Shown: positions 20,601-28,300, counted from the first letter of the stretch. The stretch: 64,000 nt of DNA from Sphingomonas echinoides ATCC 14820 (GCF_000241465.1 NZ_JH584235.1:3825808-3889807), one strand, 5' to 3'. Notes: generated by a model from the sequence alone, not told the origin. Translations and numbers: made by a program.

Positions 20601-20820
20601 CGCCGTTGATTTCCTGCTCGATCGGCGCGGCGACGGTTTCCGCGACCGTCTCGGCCGAGGCACCGGGATAGACCGCGCTGACGGTGACGGTCGGCGGCAC
20701 GATGTCGGGATATTGCGACACCGGCAGGCCGAGATAGGCGATCAGCCCGACAATGGTGATGACCACCGCGATGACCCCGGCGAAGATCGGCCGGGTGATG
20801 AAGAAGCGCGAGAAGCGCAT
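17623..20820 (-). CDS. RND efflux permease, HAE1 family (RND-1)
   Basis: The 1065-residue protein starts MRFSRFFITRPIFAGVIAVV and has the twelve-helix, two-large-loop AcrB/MexF pattern. The proton-relay aspartate pair lies in GIVVDDAIVVVENVE (about residue 407). It exports hydrophobic compounds, driven by the proton gradient, together with the adaptor and the outer membrane factor. ATG 20820 is chosen by family start. The 258-base gap to the adaptor gene holds a REP-like element. The TetR upstream is the likely regulator. Substrate range cannot be read from sequence. Confidence 0.95.
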   Translation of the reverse strand: MRFSRFFITRPIFAGVIAVVITIVGLIAYLGLPVSQYPDIVPPTVTVSAVYPGASAETVAETVAAPIEQEINGVDNMLYQSSQSTGDGKLTITVTFKIGTNLDAAQVLVQNRVAVAVPRLPEDVQRLGVVTRKTSPDFLMVVNLVSPDGSLDRGYISNYALTQVRDRLSRIDGVGDVQLFGARDYSMRIWIDPGRAAALDLTAGEIVAALRAQNVQVAAGTLGQPPYATGNAFQLNVETQGRLTDPKQFADVVIRTDKDGRQVKVSDVARVELGAQDYGANTYISGKPTVIAAVFQRPGSNALAAAQAVSAEMEAMSKKFPKGLAYRVIYNPTEFIAQSIDAVKHTLIEAMILVVLVILVFLQKWRAAIIPIVAIPVSLIGTFAVLAAVCYSLNNLSLFGLVLAIGIVVDDAIVVVENVERNLEHGLSPLEAARKSMDEVSGALVAIVLVLCAVFIPTVFLTGLSGAFYRQFAVTISTATIISLLLSLTLSPALAAMLLKPHAPADSGGRITRFVRNAGDRFNRSFERMSVAYGTLTHRLVTAPRKMMLAYGALIALTAFVFTVTPSGFVPAQDQGYFLTVIQLPPGSSVERTDAVMQKVAKRILPLAGVKGAVMLAGFDGPSQTLAPNSAAAYIPLKSFEERQKLGVTFAGIMAEAQKATADINEARLLIVPPPLIQGIGSAGGYRMMVQDQGGHGYPEMGKTAYDLIGKANQTKGLAQVYTFFDTATPRIFADVDRTKANMLGVPPERVFEALQVYLGSAFVNDFNLLGRTYRVTAQADAPFRNTTADIANLKTRSNTGEMVPIGSVSTFRDKTGPYRVVRYNLFPAVEVDGDTAKGSSSGQSLVAMEKLADSALPTGYAHEWTGIAFQQKSAGSTAGLVFAMAVLFVFLVLAAQYESLTLPLAIILIVPMCLLAAMTGVNLRGMDNNVLTQIGLVVLIALAAKNAILVVEFAKQAEEQDGLSPVEAAVRAARDRLRPILMTSFAFILGAVPLVIAEGAGAELRQALGTAVFFGMIGVTGFGLLFTPTFYVVARALAKRLERRSATPAASHGPAAAPALQPAE

Positions 20821-20949
20821 GGACACTGTCCTCGAAAGAAGCGCGCGCGCCACCGATCGGCATCCGAGGAGCGGGTGCCAAAGGGACGAACGGCAGTGAT
20901 GAATCGATCGGTTATTCGGCTGAGGTCGTTTTCAAACCACGCCTCCGCC

Positions 20950-21039
20950 CCGTTCGGGCTGAGCTTGTCGAAGCCCTTCTCCCCACGGGAGCGGGCGTCC
21001 GCTTGGAGAGGTGCCCTTCGACAGGCTCAGGGCGAACGG
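20950..21039. repeat. REP-like inverted repeat, copy 2 (inside RND-1 operon)
   Basis: Arms 20950-20973 and 21016-21039 share sequence with copy 1 at 11097-11183; the spacer is 42 bases. It lies between the adaptor stop (21079) and the permease start (20820). It could form a long mRNA hairpin that changes adaptor-to-pump stoichiometry. Confidence 0.85.
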
Positions 21040-21078
21040 GAAGGGGTGGGTGCGTTGAAAACGATCCTCATACTCTTC

Positions 21079-22353
21079 TTAACGCCCGGACAAGGTCGCC
21101 TCGCCCGCGATCGGCTGCGCAGTGGGCGCATCGGCACCCCCCAACACCGCGATCTTGCCGACCGTGGGCGCGACCTTGGCACCGGGCATCGCCATTTGCG
21201 TGCCCTTGATGATGATGCGATCCTTCGGACCGATGCCGCTGCGGATCACCCGCATTCCGTCGACCACCGCGCCCAGCGTTACCGGCTTGGGCGTGACGAC
21301 ATTGTTGGCATCCACCGTCAGCAGGATTTTCCGCGCCTGGTCGGTCTGGACCGCATCATCGGGCACCAGCAGCGCAGGCTTGGTGCCAGCACTCGCGAGG
21401 CGCATGTTGCCGAACATGCCGGGTGTCAGGAACAGGCCCGGATTGGGCAGCACTGCGCGCCCACGGATCGTGCCCGAATGCGTGTCGAGCCCGTTATCGG
21501 TGAAATCGAGCTTGCCCTTCCAGCGGTGGCTGGTCTCGTCCTGCAACTGGATTTCGACCGCAGGCGCGGCGGCACCCGGTTGGCGGTTGCGCTGCGTCTT
21601 GAGGAACAAAGCCTCGGACCCGTCAAAGGTGAAGTAGATTGGGTCGAGCGCGTTGATCGTCGTCAGCACCGTGCCGCCAGTGCCTTCGCCGCCCGCTACC
21701 TGATTGCCCGGGTCAACGCGGCGATCGGAGATGCGTCCGCTGATCGGCGCGCGGATCTGGGTGAAGGATACGTCAAGCGCACGGGCGCGGACGCGGGCCT
21801 GGGCTGCGGCGAGCGCGGCTTGCGCCGCCTGGAGCTTGCCGCGCAGCGCATCGATTTCCCCGGCCGAAACCGCGTCATCGGCAATCAACCGCGTTGCGCG
21901 ACCGAGATCGGTGCGCGCCAGCACCAGCGCGCTTTGCGCACTCGCTTCATTGGCGCGCGCTTCGGCCAGCGCGGCGGCGAAGGGACGGGAGTCGATCGTG
22001 AACAGCAACTGGCCCTGTTTCACGACTTCGCCATCGCGGAAGTGGACGCCGGTGACTTCGCCCGCAACGCGCGGACGCACTTCGACGCTGCGGCTCGGGG
22101 CGAAGCGGCCGACATAATCGTCCCATTCGCTGATTTGGCGGACCAGCGGGGTGGCGATGGTGACGGGCGCGGGCGGTGGCGCGGCGGCGACGGCGTCGGA
22201 ATGATCGAACAGCTTCACGCCGATCACGCCGGCAATGGCGATCGGCACGAGGATGGCGCTGCGCTTTTGCCATCGCGTCCACCGTTTTGCTGGCGGATGC
22301 GACGCGTCGGGAACGACGGCGTGGGTGGTATCGATGGGGGCAATCATATTCAT
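21079..22353 (-). CDS. RND periplasmic adaptor (membrane fusion protein, RND-1)
   Basis: The 424-residue product has an N-terminal membrane anchor (about residues 30-48, SAILVPIAIAGVIGVKLF). It then has split lipoyl-like and alpha-hairpin domains (EVRPRVAGEVTGVHFRDGEVVKQGQLLF, about 93-120) and a beta-barrel, as in AcrA/MexE proteins. It bridges the inner-membrane pump and the outer membrane channel. The ATG at 22353 overlaps the stop of the small upstream gene (ATGA); an in-frame ATG two codons later is equally possible. Confidence 0.92.
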   Translation of the reverse strand: MNMIAPIDTTHAVVPDASHPPAKRWTRWQKRSAILVPIAIAGVIGVKLFDHSDAVAAAPPPAPVTIATPLVRQISEWDDYVGRFAPSRSVEVRPRVAGEVTGVHFRDGEVVKQGQLLFTIDSRPFAAALAEARANEASAQSALVLARTDLGRATRLIADDAVSAGEIDALRGKLQAAQAALAAAQARVRARALDVSFTQIRAPISGRISDRRVDPGNQVAGGEGTGGTVLTTINALDPIYFTFDGSEALFLKTQRNRQPGAAAPAVEIQLQDETSHRWKGKLDFTDNGLDTHSGTIRGRAVLPNPGLFLTPGMFGNMRLASAGTKPALLVPDDAVQTDQARKILLTVDANNVVTPKPVTLGAVVDGMRVIRSGIGPKDRIIIKGTQMAMPGAKVAPTVGKIAVLGGADAPTAQPIAGEATLSGR

Positions 22354-22742
22354 GCGGCGATCCTCTGGTCGGTCCGGCCGACGCGCATGCCCGTCACGCT
22401 GGTGACGAGCGTCTCCATCTGCGCTTCGCTGAAGCCGACGGAATGGAAGTTGTGGATTTCGGACATGGGCAGCGCGAACCCGCGATGACGGGCCAGGACT
22501 GCGGCGCGGCGCAACGCCTCCAATTTGGGGTCGGCCAGCCGCGACGACGGGCCGCGCCCGAACAGGCTGCCGAGCGCGCGCGACATGCGGCCGGGCTCGG
22601 CGAGGCTGGCGAGCGTGTCGCGCTGTGCGAGCGCGATGACGCTCCATTCGAGCCCCGAAAAGCCGGTTTGCGCTTCGTCGGTGTCTGCGGCGCTGCTGGT
22701 GACAGGGCCGGCGAACATGGAATCAAGGTCCAGATAGGCCAT
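22350..22742 (-). CDS. small protein heading the RND-1 operon, unknown function
   Basis: The 130-residue soluble product is not recognised. It has a short acidic start (MAYLDLDSMFAGP) and a helical middle (GLEWSVIALAQRDTLASLAEPGRMSRALGSLFGR). The C-terminal part (FALPMSEIHNFHSVGFSEAQMETLV) might be a small protein-interaction domain. No signal peptide or membrane segment is present. The ATG at 22742 has an AAGGGGGA ribosome binding site. ATGA coupling to the adaptor gene and position after the operator-bearing promoter make it part of the efflux operon. It may modulate the pump. Confidence 0.75.
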   Translation of the reverse strand: MAYLDLDSMFAGPVTSSAADTDEAQTGFSGLEWSVIALAQRDTLASLAEPGRMSRALGSLFGRGPSSRLADPKLEALRRAAVLARHRGFALPMSEIHNFHSVGFSEAQMETLVTSVTGMRVGRTDQRIAA

Positions 22743-22994
22743 GGAAAATCCCCCTTTGGGCTTTTGGCGATCATATGGACGAGCAGCACCGTGCGCGAAC
22801 GCGCCTGCGTTCGTACTCGGCCAGTCGTGGGACGTGCGGGAACGCAGCCGGAAGCGCAGTGCGCTCCGAAGACACGTTCTTGAAATGTGGGATCGCCAGT
22901 CGGTGCGGCCGCTGGCGGTTGGGTTAGATGCGCGTGCTGGTCATTGGCGGAGACCCTTCTGTCAGAACCGGTTCCCCCGCGGGACCCAGCTTCA

Positions 22995-23008
22995 ATACCA
23001 TTCGGTAT
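22995..23008. promoter_or_regulatory. TetR-type operator over the RND-1 -10 box
   Basis: This 14-bp site has 5-bp arms ATACC and GGTAT around ATTC. It closely matches the palindrome at 23684-23697 (ATACCG/CGGTAT). It overlaps the putative -10, so repressor binding would block RNA polymerase. Confidence 0.6.
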
Positions 23009-23042
23009 ATAAAGCGATTGTGCGGTGCGTCAACAGCATTCT

Positions 23043-23056
23043 GTACCGATCGGAAT
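23043..23056. promoter_or_regulatory. second, degenerate TetR-type operator
   Basis: The core CCGATCGG (23046-23053) with partial TAC/GAA flanks resembles the other two sites. It lies just upstream of the -35 of the RND-1 promoter. This is the weakest of the three. Confidence 0.4.
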
Positions 23057-23070
23057 ATTTATTCCGACCC

Positions 23071-23685
23071 TTATCGTGTCGGCCATACCGCCATGCTGGT
23101 TTCGACCAGTTGCGACAGCTCTTCGCAAGTGGCACCCGAGCCGCCCTGAATCGCCAGACCCTGGAGGATGGCGAACAGATAGCGGGTCAGCGCGGCCGGG
23201 GTCATCCCCTCGGGGAGTTCGCCCGCCGCCTGGGCCTGTTCGAAGCGCGCGATCAAGGCGGCTTCCGAAGAGGCGCGGCGTTTGACGACCTCGGCCTTGA
23301 TCGGTTCGGCTTCGGCACCGCAGGTGGCCGAGCTGATGACGCCGAGGCAGCCCTTGGGGTCGCACGTGCTCATCTGGATTTCGAGCGCACCGCGCAGCAA
23401 GCGCTCGGCCACGTCACGCGCGGTCGGCGCTTCGAGTGCGGACTTCATATAAGCGAGCTTTTCGCGCTCGTAGAGGTCGAGTGCCTTGTGGAACAACGCC
23501 TCCTTATTGCCGAACGCGGCATAGAGGCTTGGCTTGGTGATGCCCATCGCGCTGGTCAATTCGGTCATCGACGCGGCCTCATAGCCATTGCGCCAAAAGA
23601 CCATCAGCGCCGCGGCCAGCGCCTCATCCACGTCGAATTCGCGCGGGCGGCCTTTCGTGGCCGGCAGGGAACAAACGCTATTCAT
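23071..23685 (-). CDS. TetR/AcrR-family transcriptional regulator
   Basis: The 204-residue protein has an N-terminal HTH (VDEALAAALMVFWRNGYEAASMTELTSAMGITKPSLYAAFGNKEALF, roughly 19-63) and a C-terminal ligand-binding domain with a Cys pair (about 108-119) in STCDPKGCLGV. It is upstream of, and in the same direction as, the RND-1 operon, and most likely represses it. ATG 23685 is chosen; a TTG 30 bases upstream is an alternative. A palindromic operator overlaps the start codon (23684-23697), suggesting autorepression. No Shine-Dalgarno is seen, which fits a leaderless or nearly leaderless mRNA. Confidence 0.9.
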   Translation of the reverse strand: MNSVCSLPATKGRPREFDVDEALAAALMVFWRNGYEAASMTELTSAMGITKPSLYAAFGNKEALFHKALDLYEREKLAYMKSALEAPTARDVAERLLRGALEIQMSTCDPKGCLGVISSATCGAEAEPIKAEVVKRRASSEAALIARFEQAQAAGELPEGMTPAALTRYLFAILQGLAIQGGSGATCEELSQLVETSMAVWPTR

Positions 23686-23697
23686 ACCGAGCGGTAT
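23684..23697. promoter_or_regulatory. TetR autoregulatory operator at its own start codon
   Basis: Perfect 6-bp arms ATACCG and CGGTAT surround AG. It covers the tetR ATG and touches TATATA (23695-23700), a -10 candidate with a weak TGGACC -35 at 23717-23722. A transcript from it would start within a few bases of the ATG. Confidence 0.6.
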
Positions 23698-23741
23698 ATA
23701 GGGATGTCGCGTCAAAGGTCCAGTGCGCGTTCGCTACCGCG

Positions 23742-24164
23742 TTAGTCGGTAACCCGGCCCCGGAGCGATTTGACTGTCGAACGCTTGGTCTTGCCCTCCA
23801 TCCGCTTGGCCTTGGCGGCTTTGGAGGGCTTGGTCGGGCGGCGGCGCTTGGGGACGATGGTGGCTTCGCGGATCAGCTCGATCAGGCGGTCGCGCACTTC
23901 CTGGCGGTTGAGCAATTGCGAGCGCGCGCCTTCGCTGCGCAGCACCAGCACGCCGTCGCGCGTCAGCCGCGATCCCGCCAGCACCGCCAGCCGGTTCTTC
24001 ACCGCATCGGGCAAGGAGGGCGACGCGCCGACATCGAAACGCAGCAGCACCGCGCTGTCGGTGGTGTTGACGTGCTGCCCGCCCGGACCACTGGCGCGGG
24101 TGAAGGATTCCTGCAGCTCCTCGCTGTCGATGCTGATCGATCGGGTGACGGGAATGGCGACCAT
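23742..24164 (-). CDS. arfB: alternative ribosome-rescue factor ArfB (class I peptide release factor)
   Basis: The 140-residue protein has the GGQ motif at residues 28-30 in SGPGGQHVN and a Lys/Arg-rich C-terminal tail (PKRRRPTKPSKAAKAKRMEGKT region). Both are typical of ArfB/YaeJ and not of full release factors. It hydrolyses peptidyl-tRNA on stalled ribosomes. The ATG at 24164 has a strong AGGAGG (24171-24176) six bases away. It is divergent from msrC. Confidence 0.93.
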   Translation of the reverse strand: MVAIPVTRSISIDSEELQESFTRASGPGGQHVNTTDSAVLLRFDVGASPSLPDAVKNRLAVLAGSRLTRDGVLVLRSEGARSQLLNRQEVRDRLIELIREATIVPKRRRPTKPSKAAKAKRMEGKTKRSTVKSLRGRVTD

Positions 24165-24260
24165 GCACGTCCTCCTAAAACATGCGCGCGCTTTGGTCGA
24201 TTGGTTGCGGGCTTGTTCCGTTGGCGCTGCTTCGCCACATGGGCGGCGACGGAGATAGCG

Positions 24261-24746
24261 ATGTACGATTTTACGATTTCGGCGGAATCCAAGGCGGAGC
24301 TTTACCGCGACCTGCACGCGGCGCTCGATGCGCTGACGGCGGGGGAGGGCGATGCGATCGCCAATATGGCGAATGTGGCGGCGCTGATCTGGCAATATCT
24401 GCCCGATTTGAACTGGGCCGGTTTCTATCGGTTGGTCGAGGGCGAATTGGTGGTTGGGCCGTTCCTTGGCAAACCCGCCTGCATCCGCATCGCGATCGGC
24501 GACGGGGTGTGCGGCACGGCGGCGGCGACGCGGCAAACGCAGTTGGTCGAGGATGTCCACGCCTTTCCCGGCCACATCGCCTGCGACGCGGCGAGCCGGT
24601 CGGAACTGGTCGTACCGATCGTCCATGACGGGCGTTTGATCGGCGTGCTCGATCTCGACAGCCCCACGCCCGCACGCTTCGATGCCGCGGATGCAGCGGG
24701 GTGCGAAGCGCTGATGGCGGTGCTGGCGGCGCGTATCGCGGGGTGA
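24261..24746 (+). CDS. msrC: free methionine-(R)-sulfoxide reductase (GAF domain)
   Basis: The 161-residue GAF-domain product has Cys74, Cys84 and Cys108. The spacing matches the three redox cysteines of E. coli fRMsr (84, 94, 118). It reduces free methionine-R-sulfoxide with thioredoxin, an oxidative-stress repair activity. ATG 24261 has GGAG about ten bases upstream. It is divergent from arfB, with 96 bases between them. Confidence 0.92.
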   Translation: MYDFTISAESKAELYRDLHAALDALTAGEGDAIANMANVAALIWQYLPDLNWAGFYRLVEGELVVGPFLGKPACIRIAIGDGVCGTAAATRQTQLVEDVHAFPGHIACDAASRSELVVPIVHDGRLIGVLDLDSPTPARFDAADAAGCEALMAVLAARIAG

Positions 24747-24859
24747 TCCGTTTCGGGACACACCCGAATGTGGCGGAAAACTGCCGAAAATGGTAATCCG
24801 GACGTTAATGATTTGGTGACGTGCCTTTGGGGGGCGGCACCACAACCGGAGAGTTTACC

Positions 24860-25771
24860 ATGCGAACCCTAGCTCTTGCCGCCCTCACAATGGTTACCGC
24901 ATTCGGCGCGGGCGGTGCGGAAGCGCAGCGAATCGGGCAGAATGGCGGCACGGTCGGCGCGCCCTATCCGGTGCCCTCCTATCCCGCACCGTCGATGCCC
25001 GCGCCGCCGCAGCCGATGCCGCCGGTCGCCTATCCCGGCCAGGCCGTTCCGCCGCAGCCTTATCCTGCGCAAGCCTATCCGGCCCAATCCTATCCGGGCC
25101 GCCCGCCGCAGCAGACCACGCAACGGCGCTGGGGTGGCTATAATGGCGGGCGCTGGTCGGGCGGGAGCAATGCACCGGGCGGCTGGAAGGCCTATCGTCG
25201 CCCGCATCGCGGTTATGCTCTGCCGCAATATTGGTTCTCGCCCAGCTTCTATATCGCCGATTTTGGTAGCTATGGGCTCGCCCCGCCGCCTGCGGGCTAT
25301 AGCTGGCATCGTTATTATGACGACGCCGTGCTGGTCGACGGGCGCGGGCGCGTGTGGGATTCGGTGAACGGGCTCGATTGGGACGGCGCTGGCTATGGTC
25401 AGGGTGGCTATGAGGGGTATGGCAGCGGCTACAGCCAATCCTATGGCCAGTCTTATGGTTCCCAGCCGTACATTTCGCTGCCGCCAGTCGTGCAAAACGG
25501 CACCGTTACCACCTATTCGACCGGTGGGTATATGCAGGGCGGCTATGCGGCGAGCGGCTATGCTTATGCTGGTCCGACGACGACCGTGGTGATCCAGGGG
25601 CCGCCGATCGTGACCACGACGACGACCACGACCGAATATGTCGAGGAATCGCGGACGCGCTATGTCGCGGCTCGCCGCGTCTATCGGGCCGCGCCGAAGC
25701 GGCATTATCGCCCCGTCCGGCGGCCGAGCTGCGGCTGCCGTCGGGTCGAACAGCCGGTTCAGGGGAGCTAA
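24860..25771 (+). CDS. RcnB-like envelope protein with Pro/Tyr-rich region
   Basis: The 303-residue product starts with a Sec signal (cleavage near AEA, residues 20-22) and a Pro/Tyr/Gln-rich segment (about 36-90). An RcnB-like domain (about 119-172) contains LPQYWF, YGLAPPPAGYSWHRYYDD and VLVDGRGRVWD. A Gly/Tyr/Thr-rich region and a Cys-containing basic end follow. RcnB proteins are periplasmic, and one affects nickel/cobalt export in E. coli; many sphingomonad members have unknown roles. ATG 24860 follows GGAG at 24848. It is convergent with the M28 gene; a 5-bp hairpin lies at the junction (25774-25787). Confidence 0.78.
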   Translation: MRTLALAALTMVTAFGAGGAEAQRIGQNGGTVGAPYPVPSYPAPSMPAPPQPMPPVAYPGQAVPPQPYPAQAYPAQSYPGRPPQQTTQRRWGGYNGGRWSGGSNAPGGWKAYRRPHRGYALPQYWFSPSFYIADFGSYGLAPPPAGYSWHRYYDDAVLVDGRGRVWDSVNGLDWDGAGYGQGGYEGYGSGYSQSYGQSYGSQPYISLPPVVQNGTVTTYSTGGYMQGGYAASGYAYAGPTTTVVIQGPPIVTTTTTTTEYVEESRTRYVAARRVYRAAPKRHYRPVRRPSCGCRRVEQPVQGS

Positions 25772-25780
25772 GACGGCTGC

Positions 25781-27091
25781 TTAGCCGCGCGGTTCCGGCC
25801 CGGCGAAGCTGACCAGACTTTCCGCGCCATTGGCGGCGACCGCGCTGACGCCGACGAAATGGTCGTCGACGCTGATGTCCTTCAGCACCGTGCTGGAGGC
25901 GGAGGCGGGGACGTCGGTTGATTTCTGCCAGTCCTGCGCGTCGTTGCGGCGCCAATGGATTCGGTACGCGGTGGCCCCCGCGACGGGCTGCCATTTGACC
26001 GTGGTGTCAAAGCTCAGCGCGCCCGCGACCGTCACGCCATCGGGCGCGGCGGGCGCGGCGGCGAGGCGGCGGATGGTGGCGACGTTAATCGCGGTGACCT
26101 TGGCGAGATAGGGGAAGTCCATCTTGTTGACGGTGTCGCCGTAGGGAATGCCGTTTTCGACGCGCACATCCTGATGCTGCTGCGTCCAGTTTTCTGCACC
26201 GACGGAAAAGCGCACCGCCGGATAGCCGAGCTTCAGGAACGGCTCATGGTCGCCGCCACGCCCGAAGCGATCGGGGCGGCGATCGACGAACACATCGAGC
26301 CCGCCGCGCAAGCTATGCGCTACGCCATTGATCGCCTTGGCGAGCGCGCGCGACGGGCCGTCATCCTCGCCGCCATTGCCGCGCCGCGCCATTTGTGCGG
26401 GCCCGTCTTCGGCGGCGCGGATCCCTTCTGAGAACACCCGCACGCGATCGGCGACGCGCACGCCGTTCTGGCCCATCGTATTGCCGACGATGTCGTTGTT
26501 GAGCATCGCCGAAATGGTCCAGTTGCGTTGCTTGGCGGTCTCGGCGAGCAAGGTGCTGCCGAACAGGCCCTGTTCCTCACCCGAAAACACCGCATAGACG
26601 ATCGTCGCGCGGAATTTTTCCTTGGACAGGATGCGCGCCGCTTCCAGCACCAAGGCGACGCCCGAGCCATCGTCGTTCGCGCCGGGGGCGTCATGCGTGG
26701 CGTCCATCACGTCGCTGACGCGGCTGTCGATATGCGCGCCGACGATGATCAAGCGCTTCGGGTCGAGACCTTGCTGGAAGCCGAGCACATCGACCACATT
26801 GACCCCATTGGGTGCGCGCGCGTTGGTAAAGGTGCGCGCGAGATTAGCGACGGTGATGCAGCCGTCACACGCATCGGCGATTCGCGTCATCTCGCCGCCG
26901 ACCCAACTGCGCGCCGCGCCAATGCCGCGCACCGGATCGTCGGCGGAAGACAGCGTGTGGCGCGTGCCGAAGCTGACGAGTTTTTCGACCGTGGCCTTCA
27001 ACCGGGCCGGGTCGGGCGCGCTGTCCTGGGCGAGGGCAGGGGTGGCGAGCGTCGCGATGGCGAGCGCGGCTGCGGTGGGGAGGGAGCGCAT
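25781..27091 (-). CDS. secreted M28-family metallopeptidase with C-terminal Fn3-like domain
   Basis: The 436-residue protein begins with a signal peptide (ATPALAQ, cut after about residue 19). An M28 zinc-peptidase core follows: GAHIDS (first ligand His), APGANDDGSG (bridging Asp), SGEEQGL (catalytic Glu and Glu ligand), LNNDIVG and HEPFL. The last ~95 residues resemble a fibronectin-III-like fold (TVKWQPVAGATAYRIHWR). It likely hydrolyses N-terminal residues or dipeptides in the periplasm or outside. The start is uncertain: an in-frame ATG at 27097 adds two residues, and neither has a clear ribosome binding site. Confidence 0.88.
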   Translation of the reverse strand: MRSLPTAAALAIATLATPALAQDSAPDPARLKATVEKLVSFGTRHTLSSADDPVRGIGAARSWVGGEMTRIADACDGCITVANLARTFTNARAPNGVNVVDVLGFQQGLDPKRLIIVGAHIDSRVSDVMDATHDAPGANDDGSGVALVLEAARILSKEKFRATIVYAVFSGEEQGLFGSTLLAETAKQRNWTISAMLNNDIVGNTMGQNGVRVADRVRVFSEGIRAAEDGPAQMARRGNGGEDDGPSRALAKAINGVAHSLRGGLDVFVDRRPDRFGRGGDHEPFLKLGYPAVRFSVGAENWTQQHQDVRVENGIPYGDTVNKMDFPYLAKVTAINVATIRRLAAAPAAPDGVTVAGALSFDTTVKWQPVAGATAYRIHWRRNDAQDWQKSTDVPASASSTVLKDISVDDHFVGVSAVAANGAESLVSFAGPEPRG

Positions 27092-27164
27092 GGGCATATG
27101 GTGGCGGGATATCGGAAGCGACGCAAGTTGCTGTCCACCGTCCCCAGACGGCGGGATTGGCGGG

Positions 27165-27776
27165 CTAGATGTTCGAGACGAACCAGATGACGAACGCGGC
27201 CACGCCAGCCAGGAAAGCCAAAAGCAGCAACCGGACGACCAGCGAATCGCGTGGAGCCACCTCGGTTGGCCACGGCAATGTGAGTGCGCGCAGCGCCGCA
27301 ACGAACTCGGCCGCCGCCCCTGCGACGCGCACCCAGTCCAGTTCCACCCATTGCCGGGCCATGGCGACCGATTCTGCGTCTGATATCGTGTCCCGCGGGG
27401 AGGCGATGCCGTGATACCACAGCGCGGCATTCATCGGCCAAAAGGCGATGACGGTCAGCGCGAGCAGCGCCAGAATGCCGAGCGACGGGACGCATAGCAG
27501 CCAGCGATAGCGCCACGGCGTCGTCCAGCCCGCCGCCAGCGCGCCGAACGCGGCAATCAGCATCGCTGCCGAAAAGGGGATGAAGAACACCCCGGTATCA
27601 ACTGGCCATGCTTTGCCATAGGGCATCATCGCCAGTGAATGCGGCGGATGGGCACTCCACGCCCCGGCAAGCACGATCAGATCGAAGAGCTTCGCGCCGA
27701 GCAAGGGGCCGCCGACCAGCACCGCCAGCCACAGGAACGCTTTGGTGATATTCTCGCGACGGGTCATCTCCGACAT
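27165..27776 (-). CDS. DUF1772-like four-helix membrane protein
   Basis: The 203-residue protein has about four to five hydrophobic segments. A late region, with PMNAALWY, SPRD and WVELDWVRV, is arranged like DUF1772/anthrone-oxygenase-type membrane proteins. The assignment is tentative and the function unknown. ATG 27776 is used; an internal ATG three codons later is possible. It stands alone between the peptidase and usp genes on the minus strand. Confidence 0.6.
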   Translation of the reverse strand: MSEMTRRENITKAFLWLAVLVGGPLLGAKLFDLIVLAGAWSAHPPHSLAMMPYGKAWPVDTGVFFIPFSAAMLIAAFGALAAGWTTPWRYRWLLCVPSLGILALLALTVIAFWPMNAALWYHGIASPRDTISDAESVAMARQWVELDWVRVAGAAAEFVAALRALTLPWPTEVAPRDSLVVRLLLLAFLAGVAAFVIWFVSNI

Positions 27777-27844
27777 CCCTATACCGTTCCGAAATCCCTG
27801 TACCGTGTCGTTCGCGTCCGTTTGGCGATTTCGGGTGCGCCGGA

Positions 27845-28300
27845 TCAGCTCAACCGGTCGATCGCCTCGCGGTCGAGCGAGCCGGGGATGATCATCAGCG
27901 GGATGGTCAGTGCGCCGGTGTCGGTGCCCGCGAAATGCGCCACCAGCGGGCCGGGCGCGCCGCTCGCGGCGGCTGCCAACACCAATGCGGCGATGTCGGG
28001 ATTGGCGGCGATCATCTCGCGAATGACCTTGGGGCCCTCGCCCTGACGCACGGTGATTTGCGGCTTCAGCCCCGATTCCTCGATCAGCGCACCGGCAGCG
28101 GCGGCGACCAGCCCCTCGGCATGATGGCGAGCTTCTTCCTCGATTGTCGCCTGCACGCCGGCAAAGGCGGTGAATTCGGTGGGCGGCACCAGCGCCAGGA
28201 TTTCGACCCCGCCGCCGGTCTTCACCGCACGCCGTGCGGCAAAGCGCAACGCGATGCTGCTTTCGGGCGTCTCGTCGATCACCACCAGATAAATACGCAT
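27845..28300 (-). CDS. universal stress protein (UspA family)
   Basis: The 151-residue product has the Usp alpha/beta pattern: IYLVVIDETPESSIALRFAARRA at the start, a central acidic helix, and a C-terminal sheet (LVLAAAASGAPGPL, TIPLMIIPG). The classical ATP-binding G-2x-G-9x-G(S/T) motif is degenerate, so it may belong to the non-ATP group. It is divergent from pdhC. Its role is probably stress resilience. Confidence 0.82.
   Translation of the reverse strand: MRIYLVVIDETPESSIALRFAARRAVKTGGGVEILALVPPTEFTAFAGVQATIEEEARHHAEGLVAAAAGALIEESGLKPQITVRQGEGPKVIREMIAANPDIAALVLAAAASGAPGPLVAHFAGTDTGALTIPLMIIPGSLDREAIDRLS

Larger units (their letters stand above)
22743..23070 (-). promoter_or_regulatory. 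RND-1 operon control region
   Basis: The 328 bases between the tetR stop and the operon hold, on the minus strand, a -35 TTGACG (23028-23033), a 16-base spacer and a -10 TATATA (23006-23011). An operator covers the -10, and a second related palindrome lies upstream (23043-23056). A transcript starting near 22998 would have an unusually long untranslated leader of about 255 bases. A short palindrome (GGAATA/TATTCC, 23052-23065) sits just after tetR. I find no gene here. Confidence 0.6.

Noticed and set aside
19207..22488. Very long plus-strand open frame (over 1000 codons) opposite the RND-1 genes
   Set aside because: It is antisense to two clearly conserved RND genes. Its product is an Arg/His/Asp-rich low-complexity shadow typical of high-GC codon bias.
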